A stretch of DNA of 64,000 bases, from contig MU119294.1 in assembly GCA_014904845.1 (NCBI GenBank), forward strand, positions 124,001 to 188,000. Direction: 5' to 3'. Source of the stretch: Acephala macrosclerotiorum (taxonomy: Eukaryota; Ascomycota; Leotiomycetes; Helotiales; Mollisiaceae). The notes under the pieces are model-generated. The model was not told the origin of the DNA. It worked only from the letters and a program-made list of their open reading frames with translations, and did not search any database. The translations under genes were made by a program, and so were the position numbers. Below, piece by piece: positions 46,845-60,363 of this stretch. Numbering within the stretch: the first letter of the stretch is position 1; every line of letters starts with the position of its first letter.

Positions 46845-47988
46845 TGCGTTTTATGGAATGTGATGATACTTGGTTTCTAGGAATGGAAGAGAACAAGATA
46901 TATGAAAGATGATAGTCTGCTAGAAACTCATGAAATGAATGACGATTATTGAGGGGTCGATGTGAACCTATATTCGATATCTCTTCAGCCGGCGGGAGCA
47001 AACTCTAATTCAACCAGGTTTTTGTGAGACCCGCGATCACAAATAAAGGTACTCGGATACGCTTAAGATCATGACCGGGGTCTGATGGGCGAAACTTGGA
47101 TGTGCGAAAACAACAATAGGATCTGGCACTTGCTCTGGAATTGCGGCGGAAGTACTGCCATCGCGAACACTTCGTTGTCCTCTGAGAAGCTTGTGCACTG
47201 GCCGCTTGCCTTTGCTTGAGCCTTTAAAAACCACTATGATTATTTGTTAGACTCATACTGACATGTTCTACCCAGAAATAGCTTTTCATTGTTTGGGGTT
47301 CCAAACTTCAAGCCTCAAGCTTATTCGCGAAGTGGCGTTCAAGTAAAAGAACAGACATCCATTTAAAAGATGGCGTTATCCGTGAATATTTGGAGCATTA
47401 AATTCTAGATTAGAATGTAATTCGAAAAATCTCAAAACTCAACAGCCGCGAGTCGCTTTCGACTTTGAAATTACCCCGAATATCACGCCCGACACACTTA
47501 AAATGTTCGAGGAGACTTTAACATTTCAATTAGAGCAGAAGCAAGACAGGCAAAAGTATACTCAAAATTCAGTCAAAGTTTCACGAACACTACTCGCTTT
47601 GCAAACAAACAGGACCTTGGAGCTGACAGGGAGGATTGCGGGCAGCCTCACGTGACTGTCACCCACTTGGAAGCCAGGAAGTGCTTTCCGTCTGCTGGTC
47701 CCTAAATTTGAGAAGAAATCTCTTGTGTTGCCCTTACTTAGACACTTTGAATGGGGCCTCATCCCACGACAAAGCCATTTAAACTTTGGGGTGAAGCAGA
47801 TTACGAGCCGCTCCTCGTCTCATAAGATTATCGAACTTTTCTCCCACATCCTGACGAATACTGGTCAAATCATCCTTTAATGCCGACTTAAGGTTTCCAA
47901 CTCATATAGGGCCACCCATACGAGCTTCTTGAATGAGTCCTCGATCCAAGTGAATCCAAGATACCAAAATCTTGGTGTCTTCGAGCCC
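46845..47988. other. Intergenic
   Basis: Minus frames at 47037-47234 and 47562-47762 are short and unassigned; nothing recognised. Confidence 0.5.
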
Positions 47989-48734
47989 TTAGTCAACGAT
48001 TGGCTTCTGGCTTTCAAGATCACCTAGACCATTCGTGTCTGCCGCATAAGACTCGGGCGTGACCACAAAGTCAATGCAAGACTCGTAGGTTTGCTTCACC
48101 ACCCTCCCGAACCAAGTCCACTGCAGAACCTATTATCAATTAACATTCCTTTTATCTCGCCTTCAGTAGGATCTTGGCGAGGACCGACACCCCTGACTTA
48201 CACAATCGCCAGGACTCGCGCACCTGGGAAAGACTTTCGGAATCTCGATCTCGATCTCAAAATCAACCATCATCTCCTCGCCCACCTCATCATCCATCTC
48301 CTCATGCTCCCCAGGAACCTCATACCCACTCACACTCCCCGTCTCCCCGGTCTTCAACGCCTGCCCTCCAACTAGCAACATACTCGAACTATCCACAATT
48401 CCCACACTCCACCACCCAATATGTGGTATCCTAGTCCAGATACTCAACTTTACCTTCTGGCCCGGAACCCAATATTGGATATTCTGCGTATTATCTTCTA
48501 GTTGCAGAGCAAGATATTGCATTTTGAAGGGTTGAAATCCTTGGAGTTGACGGATGCTTTGTGCAGGACTTCGATGCCAGATTGGTTGTCTGATTTTATG
48601 ATTCCTATGATGGACTTTCCGCAGGCGGAGAGGGAAGCTGGTCCGGGGGCACGGGGAGGTGGGGAGATGACGATTCCGTGGGAGAGGATAAGGGTTGGGA
48701 GGAGAAAGGGGGAGAGATACCTGAGAAGTTTCAT
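47989..48734 (-). pseudogene. LPMO-like secreted protein (chitin-binding type-4-like), one frameshift
   Basis: A signal peptide (LLRYLSPFLLPTLILS) is followed directly by HGIVISPPPRAPGPASLSAC; a histidine exposed as residue 1 after cleavage is the hallmark of copper-binding lytic polysaccharide monooxygenase-like folds. The frame is good to NPSKCNILLC, then a few bases are missing near 48515 and the expected sequence resumes in another frame (LEDNTQNIQYWVPGQKVKL, IWTRIPHIGWWSVGIVDSS). An acidic insertion (EHEEMDDEVGEEMMVDFEIE) is unusual. The 3' part crosses an 81-bp intron (48201-48121, GTAAGT...CTGCAG) into WTWFGRVVKQTYESCIDFVV and stops at 47991-47989, matching the family's C-terminus. One indel separates it from an intact gene, so a sequencing error cannot be excluded. 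Confidence 0.68.
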
Positions 48735-50079
48735 GTTTTACTGATGATGGAGTTGCGCTTTTGAAATGTAAGCTCAGTTGAGAGATTTTGAGAGGTTTGA
48801 CAGCATTGGGGGGGAAGATAAAGGTACTTCAAAGCGGGGTCGTCACTTAGTGCTGACAGCTCGCATTCGCACTTTGCTTCAATCTGGATGGGATTCTCTC
48901 TTGATACAATGATGTACCATGGAGTCGGTATGGAATTGTCCAATCGAAAAGATCTCGGCAATGCAATTGAGGATTCGATCCCTCGCCTTTTGGGGAAACC
49001 GCGTATTGAACCCGTTCTGGAATTAGCCGAGATCGCTGCTTCTGACGTCGATGCACAGAGATTGATACAAAGATGAAAGAGACCATATCTTGTTGACTCC
49101 CTGATACTCTGTCTTTGATGACAGATACTCTCTGGCAAGTTTACAAATAAAGACATCAATACAACGACCAAGAGTCGCTTGCGTTCAGGGGAATCATCGC
49201 GACCAGTCACGTGCGGCGTGCTATGCTTGGTATTCTTTGGGGAACATCCTCTGTATTCTGAGGCTAATTTGATGATGATACGGTACCCACACGTTAAATA
49301 GCCAGTCCCGAATGGTTGAATCCTTCCTCTCACTTCATCGCTCTTGTTGTCATCGTCCTTGGTGTTGGATCGCTGACCAGCGCAGGCTTTGTATGATGCA
49401 TATGTGCAAACCCATCGACCAATAGCTCGAGTGTAGAGAGGGGATGAATCAACTAGGCATTGAGGATGGCGTGAGAGGAGAATGATGCGAGTGTTGCTGC
49501 GACATTGTTCGGTGATGTAGGTGTAGAGAAAGTTCCTCCGCCCGGGAAGGTGACCTAGTGAGCATCAGACATCAACTTCTCCTGCCCAAAAAATATTGCC
49601 TTGACAGTCAGCAGCTAAATGGTGACAACAGGAATCATTCGAGTTCGCATATGTCTGTTGCTGTACCTCCGGAGTATCTAATCAGAACAACCAAAGAGAG
49701 AACATACCTGGAACTCCACTGGCCACCACCCACCACTGTCGCCAGACCTTGAACACCAAAAGCCATATTAATATACGGAACGGATCCAAGGAAGTTTGGT
49801 CTTTTCTTTGTGAGTCAGCAACGAGTATTTATATCCGGTAAAGGATGCATGGCTAATTCGAACAGAATTACGCAATCGGCGATGGATGGTAAAGATTGAA
49901 TACTGCTGAGGGAGTGACATACCTTCTGTGCTGTGTTCGTACTCCCTATATAAGCCTTACAATTCCCTGAAATTAGCTCCTGTTTGACAGCTAAATACTC
50001 TTATTGAAGAGCTGGCATTTCCTCGGAAAGCAACCTCACACCGTGGTGGCCTATCCTCAGTTGTCCCTCCTAAAGCTGC
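48735..50079. other. Intergenic
   Basis: Frames such as 48731-49333 (minus) show no family signature. Nothing recognised. Confidence 0.45.
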
Positions 50080-50480
50080 TCCTACAGTAACGCGTCAAGA
50101 GTCTGAGCCACTTAAGCGAAACGCGCCCCAAACGCGTGAATCGCGACTTAATTACTTTCAAAAAAAAACTATATTCTAGCTTATAAAATCTTATATCTTT
50201 TTAGTATAAGATACTTTCGAATATAGAAAATCATTTTGTCTCTTCGAATTTTATTTTATAATAAATGTTCTCGAATAATAATTGTTTTAAAATGCTAAAG
50301 TGCGAGTTACTAGATTTTACACGTTAAATCGGCCGTTTTTCGGTTATTTTAAACACTTCTTATTCGATCGCTCGGCATGCGAGCGCTATGCTCACATTCT
50401 AAAAACCTAATTAGAGATGAGAAACAACTCTTTAAAGCCTATTTAATAATGCAATTATTACGTCTACACACGTTGTGGTT
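50080..50480. repeat. AT-rich block, probable degraded repeat
   Basis: A CG-containing edge (aacgcgccccaaacgcgtg, about 50130) gives way abruptly to AT-rich sequence, with short CG islands (cgatcgctcggcatgcgagcg, about 50365). This mosaic is what repeat-induced point mutation leaves in ascomycetes; the original element cannot be named. Confidence 0.4.
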
Positions 50481-52823
50481 CTAAAGATATTAGTCTTAGA
50501 AAAAGAGGCAAAATGGCTATTTTTGATGGGGTTTTCGCTTATGGCTCAGACTCTTGACGTGGCACTGTAGAGGACATAGCCCCGGCAAAGTAAGTTATGT
50601 TCTTCTTGGCGTCCAGCAGTGCTATTCCTGGTCGCTTGTTGTCGCCTCCGTAGTAGCCAAGGTACTCATAAGTTGCAAGCTTGGCATCAGAAGCCCAAGT
50701 CTCTGGCGCTGTTGGCCCGACTGGCCGCCACACTACCATTGTACGGATCGGCGTAAATCTTCGTTGAAGTGTTGAGCGCGGAGCCTGCCGCTGCTGGTCT
50801 GGGAGGCTACAGAAGTTAGCTCCAGCAACCCGGCACGCATTTGGCTTGGGCTGTTGACAGCAGAGAGAGAGAAATGAAAATGCCATTCAACAGAAATGGC
50901 AGCGGCCCTAGCAGAGAAACTCGAACAGTTGTGATATTTAGAAACCCAATAGGTGCCTGGGCAGATGGCGTACCTGGTTCACCCATCCCCACCAGCACCG
51001 TTACCAGGACCGGGACCGGAACATGAAGGATCGGTACGCAGAAAATCTTTGACCCTGTCTCCAACCTCTGTCAGTATATGTGTATTTATACTCCTCGAAG
51101 ATCAGCGCGAACCGAACGGAGGAGTCCTAGATCAAAGGTGCCCGTCTCAGCTCGGAAAGAACCTCGACGAAGCCTTTCCCGCTTCGCTAGTATATCTAGA
51201 ATGGGCGAAAAGCAAAAAGTGAGAACGGAAGATCTCACCACAATTTTCCACATTTCGTCTTGTCACTTTCCTCCATATTCGAGGCAATAGTTCCATCTGC
51301 GAGTTCGAACTCCACACTGGACACCCCGACCAAATAAATGAGACCATACTTAAGAGCAGCAGCGATCTCTCTACACATATCGACAGTCTTAGCTTGGGAA
51401 GTATCCGAGAGACGATTTCTCATGAAGGTTGTTAGTGTGCTGCCTTGATGATGATGTTGCTTGTGTCGTGTGTTTTCAGCTATAGAACCTTGGTGAAGAG
51501 AGGACTCAGCGCCTTTTACCGTGCTTCTCACAGAGCTGTGAGAAGTGTTTGATTTGGGCTTTGGAATTGTAGGCGGAGGATTTAAATTCCCCTGTCTGTT
51601 GACTCGATCAGACTTCGATGCAATGGAGTCGACGTAAGGATGGTGGTGGCTTCGGTGTACTGTTTGGGATATATTAGTTCCAGACCAAAGACCACAGGAA
51701 AGATTTTCGGATCAGCCGAAAGCCACACGCTATGGTTGACAGTAGGACAGGTATTGATAACAATCATGCTCTTCATCTTCGAACCGCTCCACACTCCAGC
51801 GTTTATATTTTGAAAAAAAGGGACAGAAAAGGGAAGTGGGAACCTTACGTGAACAACCGAAAGCCACCACCAGTCCTGTGCCGAAGGTCGAGCCATAGGA
51901 AAAACGGAACCAAGATCATGAAAGTGTGGCCTTTCTACTTGTCAGCAAGATGCATTTATACCCAGAGAGACGCCTCTCGAAGCGAAGGTATTAAAGTCAA
52001 AGTCCAAAGTGAATATCGACGCCAAGCACCTCTCCCCAACACGCGTATCCTTCCAAGATCGTATGCAGGTATTGACCCGAGAAATTGCACGTACAATCCA
52101 TGACCCTATTGTAGCTGCCGGGAGTGTCGGCATTGTTGTATTGGATTGAGTCGACGGGCCAGCGGAACTTCAGAACGAGTTACCGTCAATCTACTGAGGT
52201 GTTGATTAGCATTCGCCTACTTAAAATTGGAAGCGGATATCGCTGCAATTTGACAATGACGTCAAGAGATTGATAGCAGGAGCCAAGCACGATTCATAGC
52301 TGCAGAGCCGTGGGGAAAGGAATCACAGCCACGCAACAGAAAGATCGAGGCGTCCGCATACCTTTGTGGGCACCGACCCGCCGACCCAGTAGAAGGAGGG
52401 CTGAAGAAGCATGAAAAGAAGGAACTGATCGTCGCTGTTGACTTAAGTATGCGAGGTGTCAAGGAGGGGTTATTTATATTTTGGAGCTGGTGAATGAATT
52501 TCAAATTTCAAGAAGGAAAATTTGGTGGGAAAGAAATGCCTTGAGTCGCGGCCTCGACTTGGTGTTGCGTCCTTAGGCCGTCGGTGATGAGTCGGCGTAT
52601 CACGGTCTTTGAATTTGTCGTCGAACTGCTCCAGTAATTATCAGAGTTGTATTGATGTTCCTAATGTACGTTGCTCTGCTTCCGATGTCACCCTATTCAC
52701 CGTCACCCGGAGGACGCTGGACATTCACAAGAGCTTGCTGGAACTATCAGCAGATACGGTTTCTTTGTCTACTTACATGCTCGAAAGAGAAATATGCTAA
52801 TAAGTTCCAGCAGAAGGGTAGCT
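50481..52823. other. Probably decayed sequence, no named gene
   Basis: Minus-strand fragments look protein-like but are scattered over frames: for example LATYEYLGYYGGDNKRPG near 50650 and DSIQYNNADTPGSYNRVMD near 52100, the latter recalling secreted TOS1-like wall glucanases. I cannot assemble a gene, so these are only hints of relics. Confidence 0.35.
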
Positions 52824-54560
52824 CTAGCTCTTTGCCAAGCTAAAATTTCCCTTTCTATTGTATACTGGTATGTGCGGCTAGCGGCAGAAAGGTTTTGTAA
52901 ATTCGACTCCAGCTGATGCCGCATCTCCAACATACTTCGTTCCAATCATCGTTTCGGGGCTAGAAGAGTTCGTGTTCTCAACCCAGTCAATCAAGGAGTA
53001 CAATAACGAATAGTTAGTACTGTTTTTAGCTAGAAGTATTCCAGATTGACTTGCTGCCCCAGTAACCCATGCTACAAGCAGTCAGCAGTCGAGGAGTTCA
53101 AAGAGCTAGGGAAGAACTTACCTCCATCACCACCATTGCAATGTTCCAGTCCTGGTATCATGAAGAGATGTAGAAATCACTCAGATCCGCAGCTTGTCCG
53201 AGTCTTCCATAGTACTCATACACCGCGTCGTACCACCTCCCACTCGGTGAAGGAATCACTTGGTCCTGGTAGCCGTGATACTCAATCACCTTGCCGCCAG
53301 CGCTTTGAAATGGTCTTAAATCGGGATCATAAGCATTGATACCATCCGGATTGATAGCATCAGCAAGCGCGACTGTAGATCTATTGATGGTACTGTAGTC
53401 CCAAGTTGTATCGTTCACAACAGCATGTCTAAAGAAGTCGATTCCAAATTGCGGGGTAGCTCCATTCATCAGGAAGGTGTAACTCGCTTCACTATTAGGT
53501 GATAAACCCTTAAAGATGAGGGTGTTGTTTGCCTCCCACTACGGTGCCTGAACTCGATGCAAGTTCGCAATCTTAGCTGGATTGAGGCAGGCGGAAGAAT
53601 TACTGAGACTATTTCCGCAGGCAAGGACCTCGGGATGAAAGTTGCATTTGGTGGGGTCACTGACCAGTCGATCCACCACCCCATCCAGAGCATCGCATTG
53701 AGCCAAGACAACTTCATAGAGGGTGGGTCACATTGTAGAGTTGATATAGTTTGGCTTGCTGCTAGGGAATTGTTCCAAAGCGACTCGAATATCCCATGCA
53801 GGGAGATGGGTCATCCAATTTGCCGAGGCACCGACTAGGACACCGTCAAAGTCTGCGGGATAGCGCTGCACTTCACTCCATCCTTGTCGACCTCCTGTTG
53901 AGCATCCTGTAAAGTAGGAGTAGCTGGAATTAAGGCTGTAGAATATCCGAATGACTTCCTTAGCTGCGGTGGTGGAGAGGTGCAGTGCTCGATGTCCACT
54001 GGGATCCCAATCAATATTCGCGAATTTATCACATACGCAAAAGGAACTCACAAGTCAATCATTTCTTCCGGATTTCCAGTCCATGTTGCGTCGTTCTGGG
54101 TAGAATTGTGTCTCGTGTCAGTGCTCATCGTGGCAAATCCTGGATCAATGTCAGTGACACCCCGTTCATGCCACGTTCTTCGCTCACCTTGCTTCAAACC
54201 TATGACAATGTCGGGATAGTTGATGCCCCCCGCACAACCACCATTTCCAACAGTAAGGAATATCGAATTCCATGCAGTCTTCATCGGAAGCCATATCTCA
54301 AATCTCGCAGTTGAGTTGTCAGAAGTTTAGATCTCGCAGGCTACTCGGCGCGCTGATGGAAGTGCAGTTTGAACAGTATTGTAACTGGTCTCCGGCGCAT
54401 CGCCTGTGAAATTGGACCCTGCTATAATTGGTGTGGTGAAACGGATTGATGATTGTTGAAGAGATGCATTGCTCAGACTGCTACGCGTTTCCAAGGAGTA
54501 ATTGAGTGCTTGAGCTTGACCAAGGATGAGCGAAAGCTGGAGAAAGGTGAAGGGTTTCAT
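52824..54560 (-). pseudogene. Tannase/feruloyl esterase, decayed
   Basis: Secreted esterase of the tannase family that cleaves phenolic esters of plant material. A signal peptide begins at 54560 (KPFTFLQLSLILGQAQA). Conserved blocks follow in order: LTVGNGGCAGGINY, GFATMSTDTRHNST, YFTGCSTGGRQG (the nucleophile Ser), GGKVIEYHGYQDQVI (the Asp region), GLEHCNGGDG (the catalytic His and paired Cys) and VEFTKPFCR. Good introns still exist near 54190 and 54050 and near 53120-53070. Breaks: TAA at 54327, TGA near 53736 where Trp is expected, TAG near 53543, a one-base loss near 53170 before LFMIPGLEHC, and TAG codons near 52876 and at 52826-52824. Several stops fit C-to-T changes at Trp or Gln codons. 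Confidence 0.9.
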
Positions 54561-55410
54561 AATGTAAAGAGTACAGGAACCAGCAATCGTTGGAAACTTA
54601 GCTCACTTGTTCTAGATCTTATAGTCCTGTGAACCTAACCCTCGGTCGCCGAGTATGCAGGTACGCAATCTACCAGGCACCCTGGTGGTTCTTGATATCA
54701 AAAGTTTGGAAGGTGGGATGTGAGGTGGAGAAAATCACACCCAAATGGAGGCCACGCTTGCGGTGCTGAGACGGTGAAGAGATTAGATTTCGCAACTCCG
54801 AAGGAGTTCAATAAACCTTCGGCGCCCCGAAAGTTCTCCTGCAGACAACACCCAACGGAACACGTTAACGTTGCGAGTTGGTGAATATATATCTACCTAT
54901 GGTGCAAGTGTTGGCTATGATGCGCAAGGAAGAGAGAAGCGTCTCGCTCTTATGCTTCCGAGGACTAGACTGCAAAAGGCTAGCTCGCTTCCTTTGACAA
55001 CATGAGAGGAATCCTGTAGGTACTAAGGTCATAAAAGATGCACATTGTACTTGTAGGTTTTGATTTCTCTTTAAAATGGTTGGCTCCCTTCGAGAACCAA
55101 AAGCCGGGACTGCAATTAAGGAAAACCATGCCGAGTCATGTGCACAGGACCTCAATGCAACCGGCTTGTGTTTCAAGGTCGATCTAGTGACGAAATGAAA
55201 GGAAATTCTCTTTCCATTACTTCGTCTAGCTCCCAGAAAGGTCAATTTTCTTGTGATGCAGAAGGAGCCCAAGAGTGGTATAGAGAGTCACGTGTCGTTC
55301 AGCAGACGCGACTCCTTTCAGTCCAGATGCAGACCCGCAGGCCCTGAGCCCCTTCTAGTATTTCATAGCCATCAAACGCAGAAGACTAAAAACCTTCATT
55401 GTCCCACAAA
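54561..55410. other. Intergenic
   Basis: Upstream of the esterase relic; frames at 54865-55350 carry no recognisable domain. Confidence 0.45.
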
Positions 55411-56669
55411 ATGCAGTACTTTATCAAAGACCCGAAAACCGCATCTATCTCTCAGATTCCCGATGCCGATACCTGCATCCATCCTTTCCCAGAGCCACTT
55501 TCTAGAGAGGCAAGCATAGCGATACTACAACACAGTAAGTGGTCGACTGAGAGGATTTCTCATGTGCAGCTTGAGAATCGATTTTCAATCTCCCAGCTTG
55601 CCAGAAAAAACCGAGGAAGCTAGGTTAAGCCGAGCCGCCAGGATACTGTACGGACTCAGTAAAGTATCCTTAGCTAACGACTTTCTTTGTTCCTTCCGAG
55701 TAGCTTTTAGAAAGTTTGGGCGAGGCTGGGTCATTGAAAGAGATGAATTGGACCCTCCACTGACTTCTCCAGGCTTCTCGCTTGTGTCCGACGACCTCAA
55801 TTCAGGCGATGCACGCTTCCTCCGACAATATTCATAAGTATAGATGTCGAGGGGAGTGATACAATCACAGAATTCGAGATCTCCGTCGTTTATACCAACA
55901 GCTTGTGCTCCTCGACGATTTCGATAAAGTCCCCAATCTCATCGTACAATTTCCTAATGCGCTGCAAGGAAAACGGAGGGACGAAAAAAGTAAAACCATT
56001 TGTATTTGGAATCTCAGAGACCGTACTGGCGTACCTCGCTGCCATATCAACTAACTGTTCAGACACTTATCGAAAGGCCGGATACTCAACCTTGGAGAAA
56101 GCGAGCAGGGTGGTTGCAAGTCCTCGCCCCTGTGTTGTGAGAGTGCTCGCCTCGTTGTTGTTGGGCACAATGTCAAAAGCGATATTCTGATCATAGAGAA
56201 CCACCACCCCAGATTTTGGCGATCAATAAATCCATCTGCGGTTATCAACCTTGAGACACTGTATGGAAAAATGAAACTTCGGACGGTGTTGGATGACTTG
56301 GGAATTGGCACCTCCGTTCGCGAGAGGTGGCTACACGTCGCGGGTAATGACGCTAACTTCACTCTGAGAGCTGTTTTACTCAGCGCGATTCGTCATACGG
56401 ATCTCCCCGAGAATGAGGGACGTTTAAATAAGAACATGGTTAAGGTAGTCAGGGCTATCGGCTTAAACCATGTGCCAGACGTTTCGAGGGGCCATCAGGC
56501 AGACAACAGGAAGAAAAGGCAGAAAGTCACAGGAAAGAGGAACCAAAGAAAAGCTGTGAAAGAGCTTCATAAGAGTGAGCAAGATGCTCCGCGGATGAAA
56601 GTCGAGTGTCTGAGTGAGGCTCTAGATGGATTGCCAGATGGTTGTATTGAAAGCATGTGCGGGATATGA
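55411..56669 (+). pseudogene. Gfd2/YDR514C-like RNase-H-fold protein, copy 1, degraded
   Basis: Fragments of one protein appear in order but in different frames. A leader from 55411 (QYFIKDPKTASISQIPDA) is followed by FLCSFRVAFRKFGRGWVIER, then ISIDVEGSDTITEFEIS near 55840-55890 (the first DxE acidic pair of the exonuclease-like fold), LVVVGHNVKSDILII near 56150-56190, and finally KMKLRTVLDDLG and LHVAGNDANFTLRAVLLSAI near 56270-56390. The last block (NAGNDA-type) is the most typical signature of the Gfd2 C-terminal domain. A long basic tail (RKKRQKVTGKRNQRK) ends at 56669. Frame changes between blocks, with no splice sites that join them, mark it as a pseudogene. Naming rests on motif memory. 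Confidence 0.55.
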
Positions 56670-56853
56670 GCAAGAGGATTGGCTTTGAAAACAAGGGACT
56701 TAGGTCATCACTTTAGGTCAATCCCGAAATAATGAGTCATTTCGACCAGAATTTGAAAACGGACTATCCACCTTTCACAAGTTTGCAATAGGGCACAATC
56801 ATTCCGAAGCTACGACTCTGTATTCGTCATAGGCTACAAAATGATCTCACGCG

Positions 56854-57440
56854 ATGAAAGCAGGCGGCTTTCAAGAACTGCGCCAATGTCTCTCCTCTTC
56901 TTTACTACCACTTTTGCTCATTGCTATTGACTTTGAAAGACCCGATTTTCGCTGCCAAGAGCTTCAGCCCTCGCTCAGATACCCAGGCTGGTATCTCTGT
57001 CTTCGACACTCGAGATTTTACCCTACCGCTGCCAAAAGGGCCGCTGAGATTACGAACCTACAACTTCGTGAAGGGTTCCGAGTCATACATCGCAGAATCT
57101 GCGCAGAAGCTTCTCTGGGGGTCTGCAGAAAAGATCCTTCCAAGCAAGATACGGAAGTGCATCAACAAACTTCTTCCCCGGAGTCGGCATTTTATTCTCA
57201 TAGGCCGTGGCCTTGGAGGGCACCTTGCCGTGTTGAGTTCTCTTGGATTCGATCTTGAAACCTCTGTGCTCTGTGCCCTGTGTCTCAGATACAGCCAACA
57301 TCACCTATGGGCTGGGAATAGGGCATCGTACACTCGGACGACTTCTTGTAGAACTTGAAAGTCCCAAGTCAAGCGTTAGACTTCACAATGCTGGCAGTGA
57401 CGCAACTTCACTTCGCGTGATGCTATTCTTTTGGACATAA
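56854..57440 (+). pseudogene. Gfd2/YDR514C-like RNase-H-fold protein, copy 2, degraded
   Basis: A second relic of the same domain, 185 bp after copy 1. It reads LLLIAIDFE (first acidic pair), shifts frame, then AGISVFDTRDFTLPLPKGPL, FILIGRGLGGHLAVLSSLGF, shifts again into SDTANITYGLGIGHRTLGRL and LHNAGSDATSLRVMLFFW, ending at a TAA at 57440. The order DxE, VGH-like loop, DTA, LHNAG.DA is that of the Gfd2-type RNase H fold. At least two frame changes are present. It is divergent from copy 1 (different residues in every block), so the pair is an old duplication or two independent family members. Confidence 0.55.
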
Positions 57441-58932
57441 AAGACTCCGAAGACTTGAACCTTGATTTCTAGAAGGTTGACGGCTGACTGCGTCGAGAAT
57501 CGAGGCTCTTCAAGTTGTTGCGATGTCACCTCTTCTTGGGCTCAAAAGACCCAAGGTAAAGAAGCCTTAAAAGAAAAAGATCATAAAACAACGGTCAATT
57601 GAGAAACCGGAAGAAATCATAGAACGGCGACAACGAAGAATCATGACTTCGATCCTCCAAAAGTGACGATCTCTGTCCATTCCCCAGCAGCAGAGCTCGA
57701 AAGCGCTCGAATAGAGTGACAGCAACAGAGTTTTCCAGTCCAGCTACAATTTTAGATTAACAGGAATTGGTATAAACACGGAGATTGTTATTCGTGACGT
57801 CAGACATTAGACACAAATCAAACGTGTAGAGAAGAAGCAGCAGCCAACCTCTATTTTCGGAGGGTGAAAGCTTCTGGAAGCCTAGAATACTTTTCAACCG
57901 ACTCGGTATTTCGTCGCATGATATCTAAAATCCTTCAAACGCAGAGATCTTGTAGGCTTCGTGATGCTTTTCGAGGGTATCGAGAAAGGAACAAGCAATA
58001 TTTAAATGAATTGCAACTAAGAAAGGCCAGCGCCTCGGAATGATTTCTACTCGTTGTCTGAGACAGGCAGATTCGATCTCGCTTGACCCCTGAGAAGGAA
58101 GGGCGGGTTTAGCGAAGGCCATTCACGAAGTCTGGAATAAAGATTCTTAAATTCATTCTTTACTTGTCTAAAGTTGTGCGTCTTACAGACCTTCGAAACT
58201 ACGGCTAAGGTAGCTTTTTGGATTGGGAAGTAGTTAGCATTCGAAAATCGAGAACTAGACTATAGCTAAGGGTTGCAGAGGACAAGGATACCTGATCAAT
58301 CGCCAAGAGATTCGAGACCGAAACCTCTATTTTGCCACAAGAGCGGAGAAGACTCCTAGGCTCGCGTCTCTCAATTTTGTCGACTTGTGCAACGGCATCT
58401 TTTACTTGGGATGATTGCCTGAGTATGGGATGAATTGATATCGTTACGCTGTGGATTTGGTCGGAAGACTGTAACCGGATGCTAAGATTTACCTGATCGG
58501 AACTGTTTCTGTCGTCGCCTCAAAGCATATATCCACTCGTCCATTCGGTCGATTTTTACGATGCGAACCCACTACCTATTGTTCGTCGTTTAAATTTTCA
58601 GCATGTTGAAAACCTCGACTATTCTCCTTTTTCACCAGTCTCGGTTTGACTTGTGACCAAGAACGGGAATCTTACTGTTCACACTCGAGCAAGCACTTTC
58701 ATCGGAAATCTTAATGATACATACCCGGACGTTAGACAGTTCAAGTGCGCCATATGCTAAGGTGAATGGTTCACATTTGTCATGTCCTTCGTATGATATC
58801 TGACATCGTACAGCCACCAGTGGGTGATCGACAGAGCCACTCGATAATTTTTCGAAAGTTTTTGACTCTACGGTTTTCGGTCTATCATGCCCACAATATG
58901 TGTCACCGATTCCAACATCTTGGGCGCTCAAC
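57441..58932. other. Intergenic, 1.5 kb
   Basis: Only short frames. The end probably contains the decayed 5' exon of the carboxylesterase, which I cannot delimit. Confidence 0.45.

Positions 58933-60363
<1,431 letters not shown>

Noticed and set aside
51942..52133. Fragment recalling a TOS1-like wall glucanase (DSIQYNNADTPGSYNRVMD)
   Set aside because: Only about 20 residues fit, and the next conserved block could not be found in any frame.
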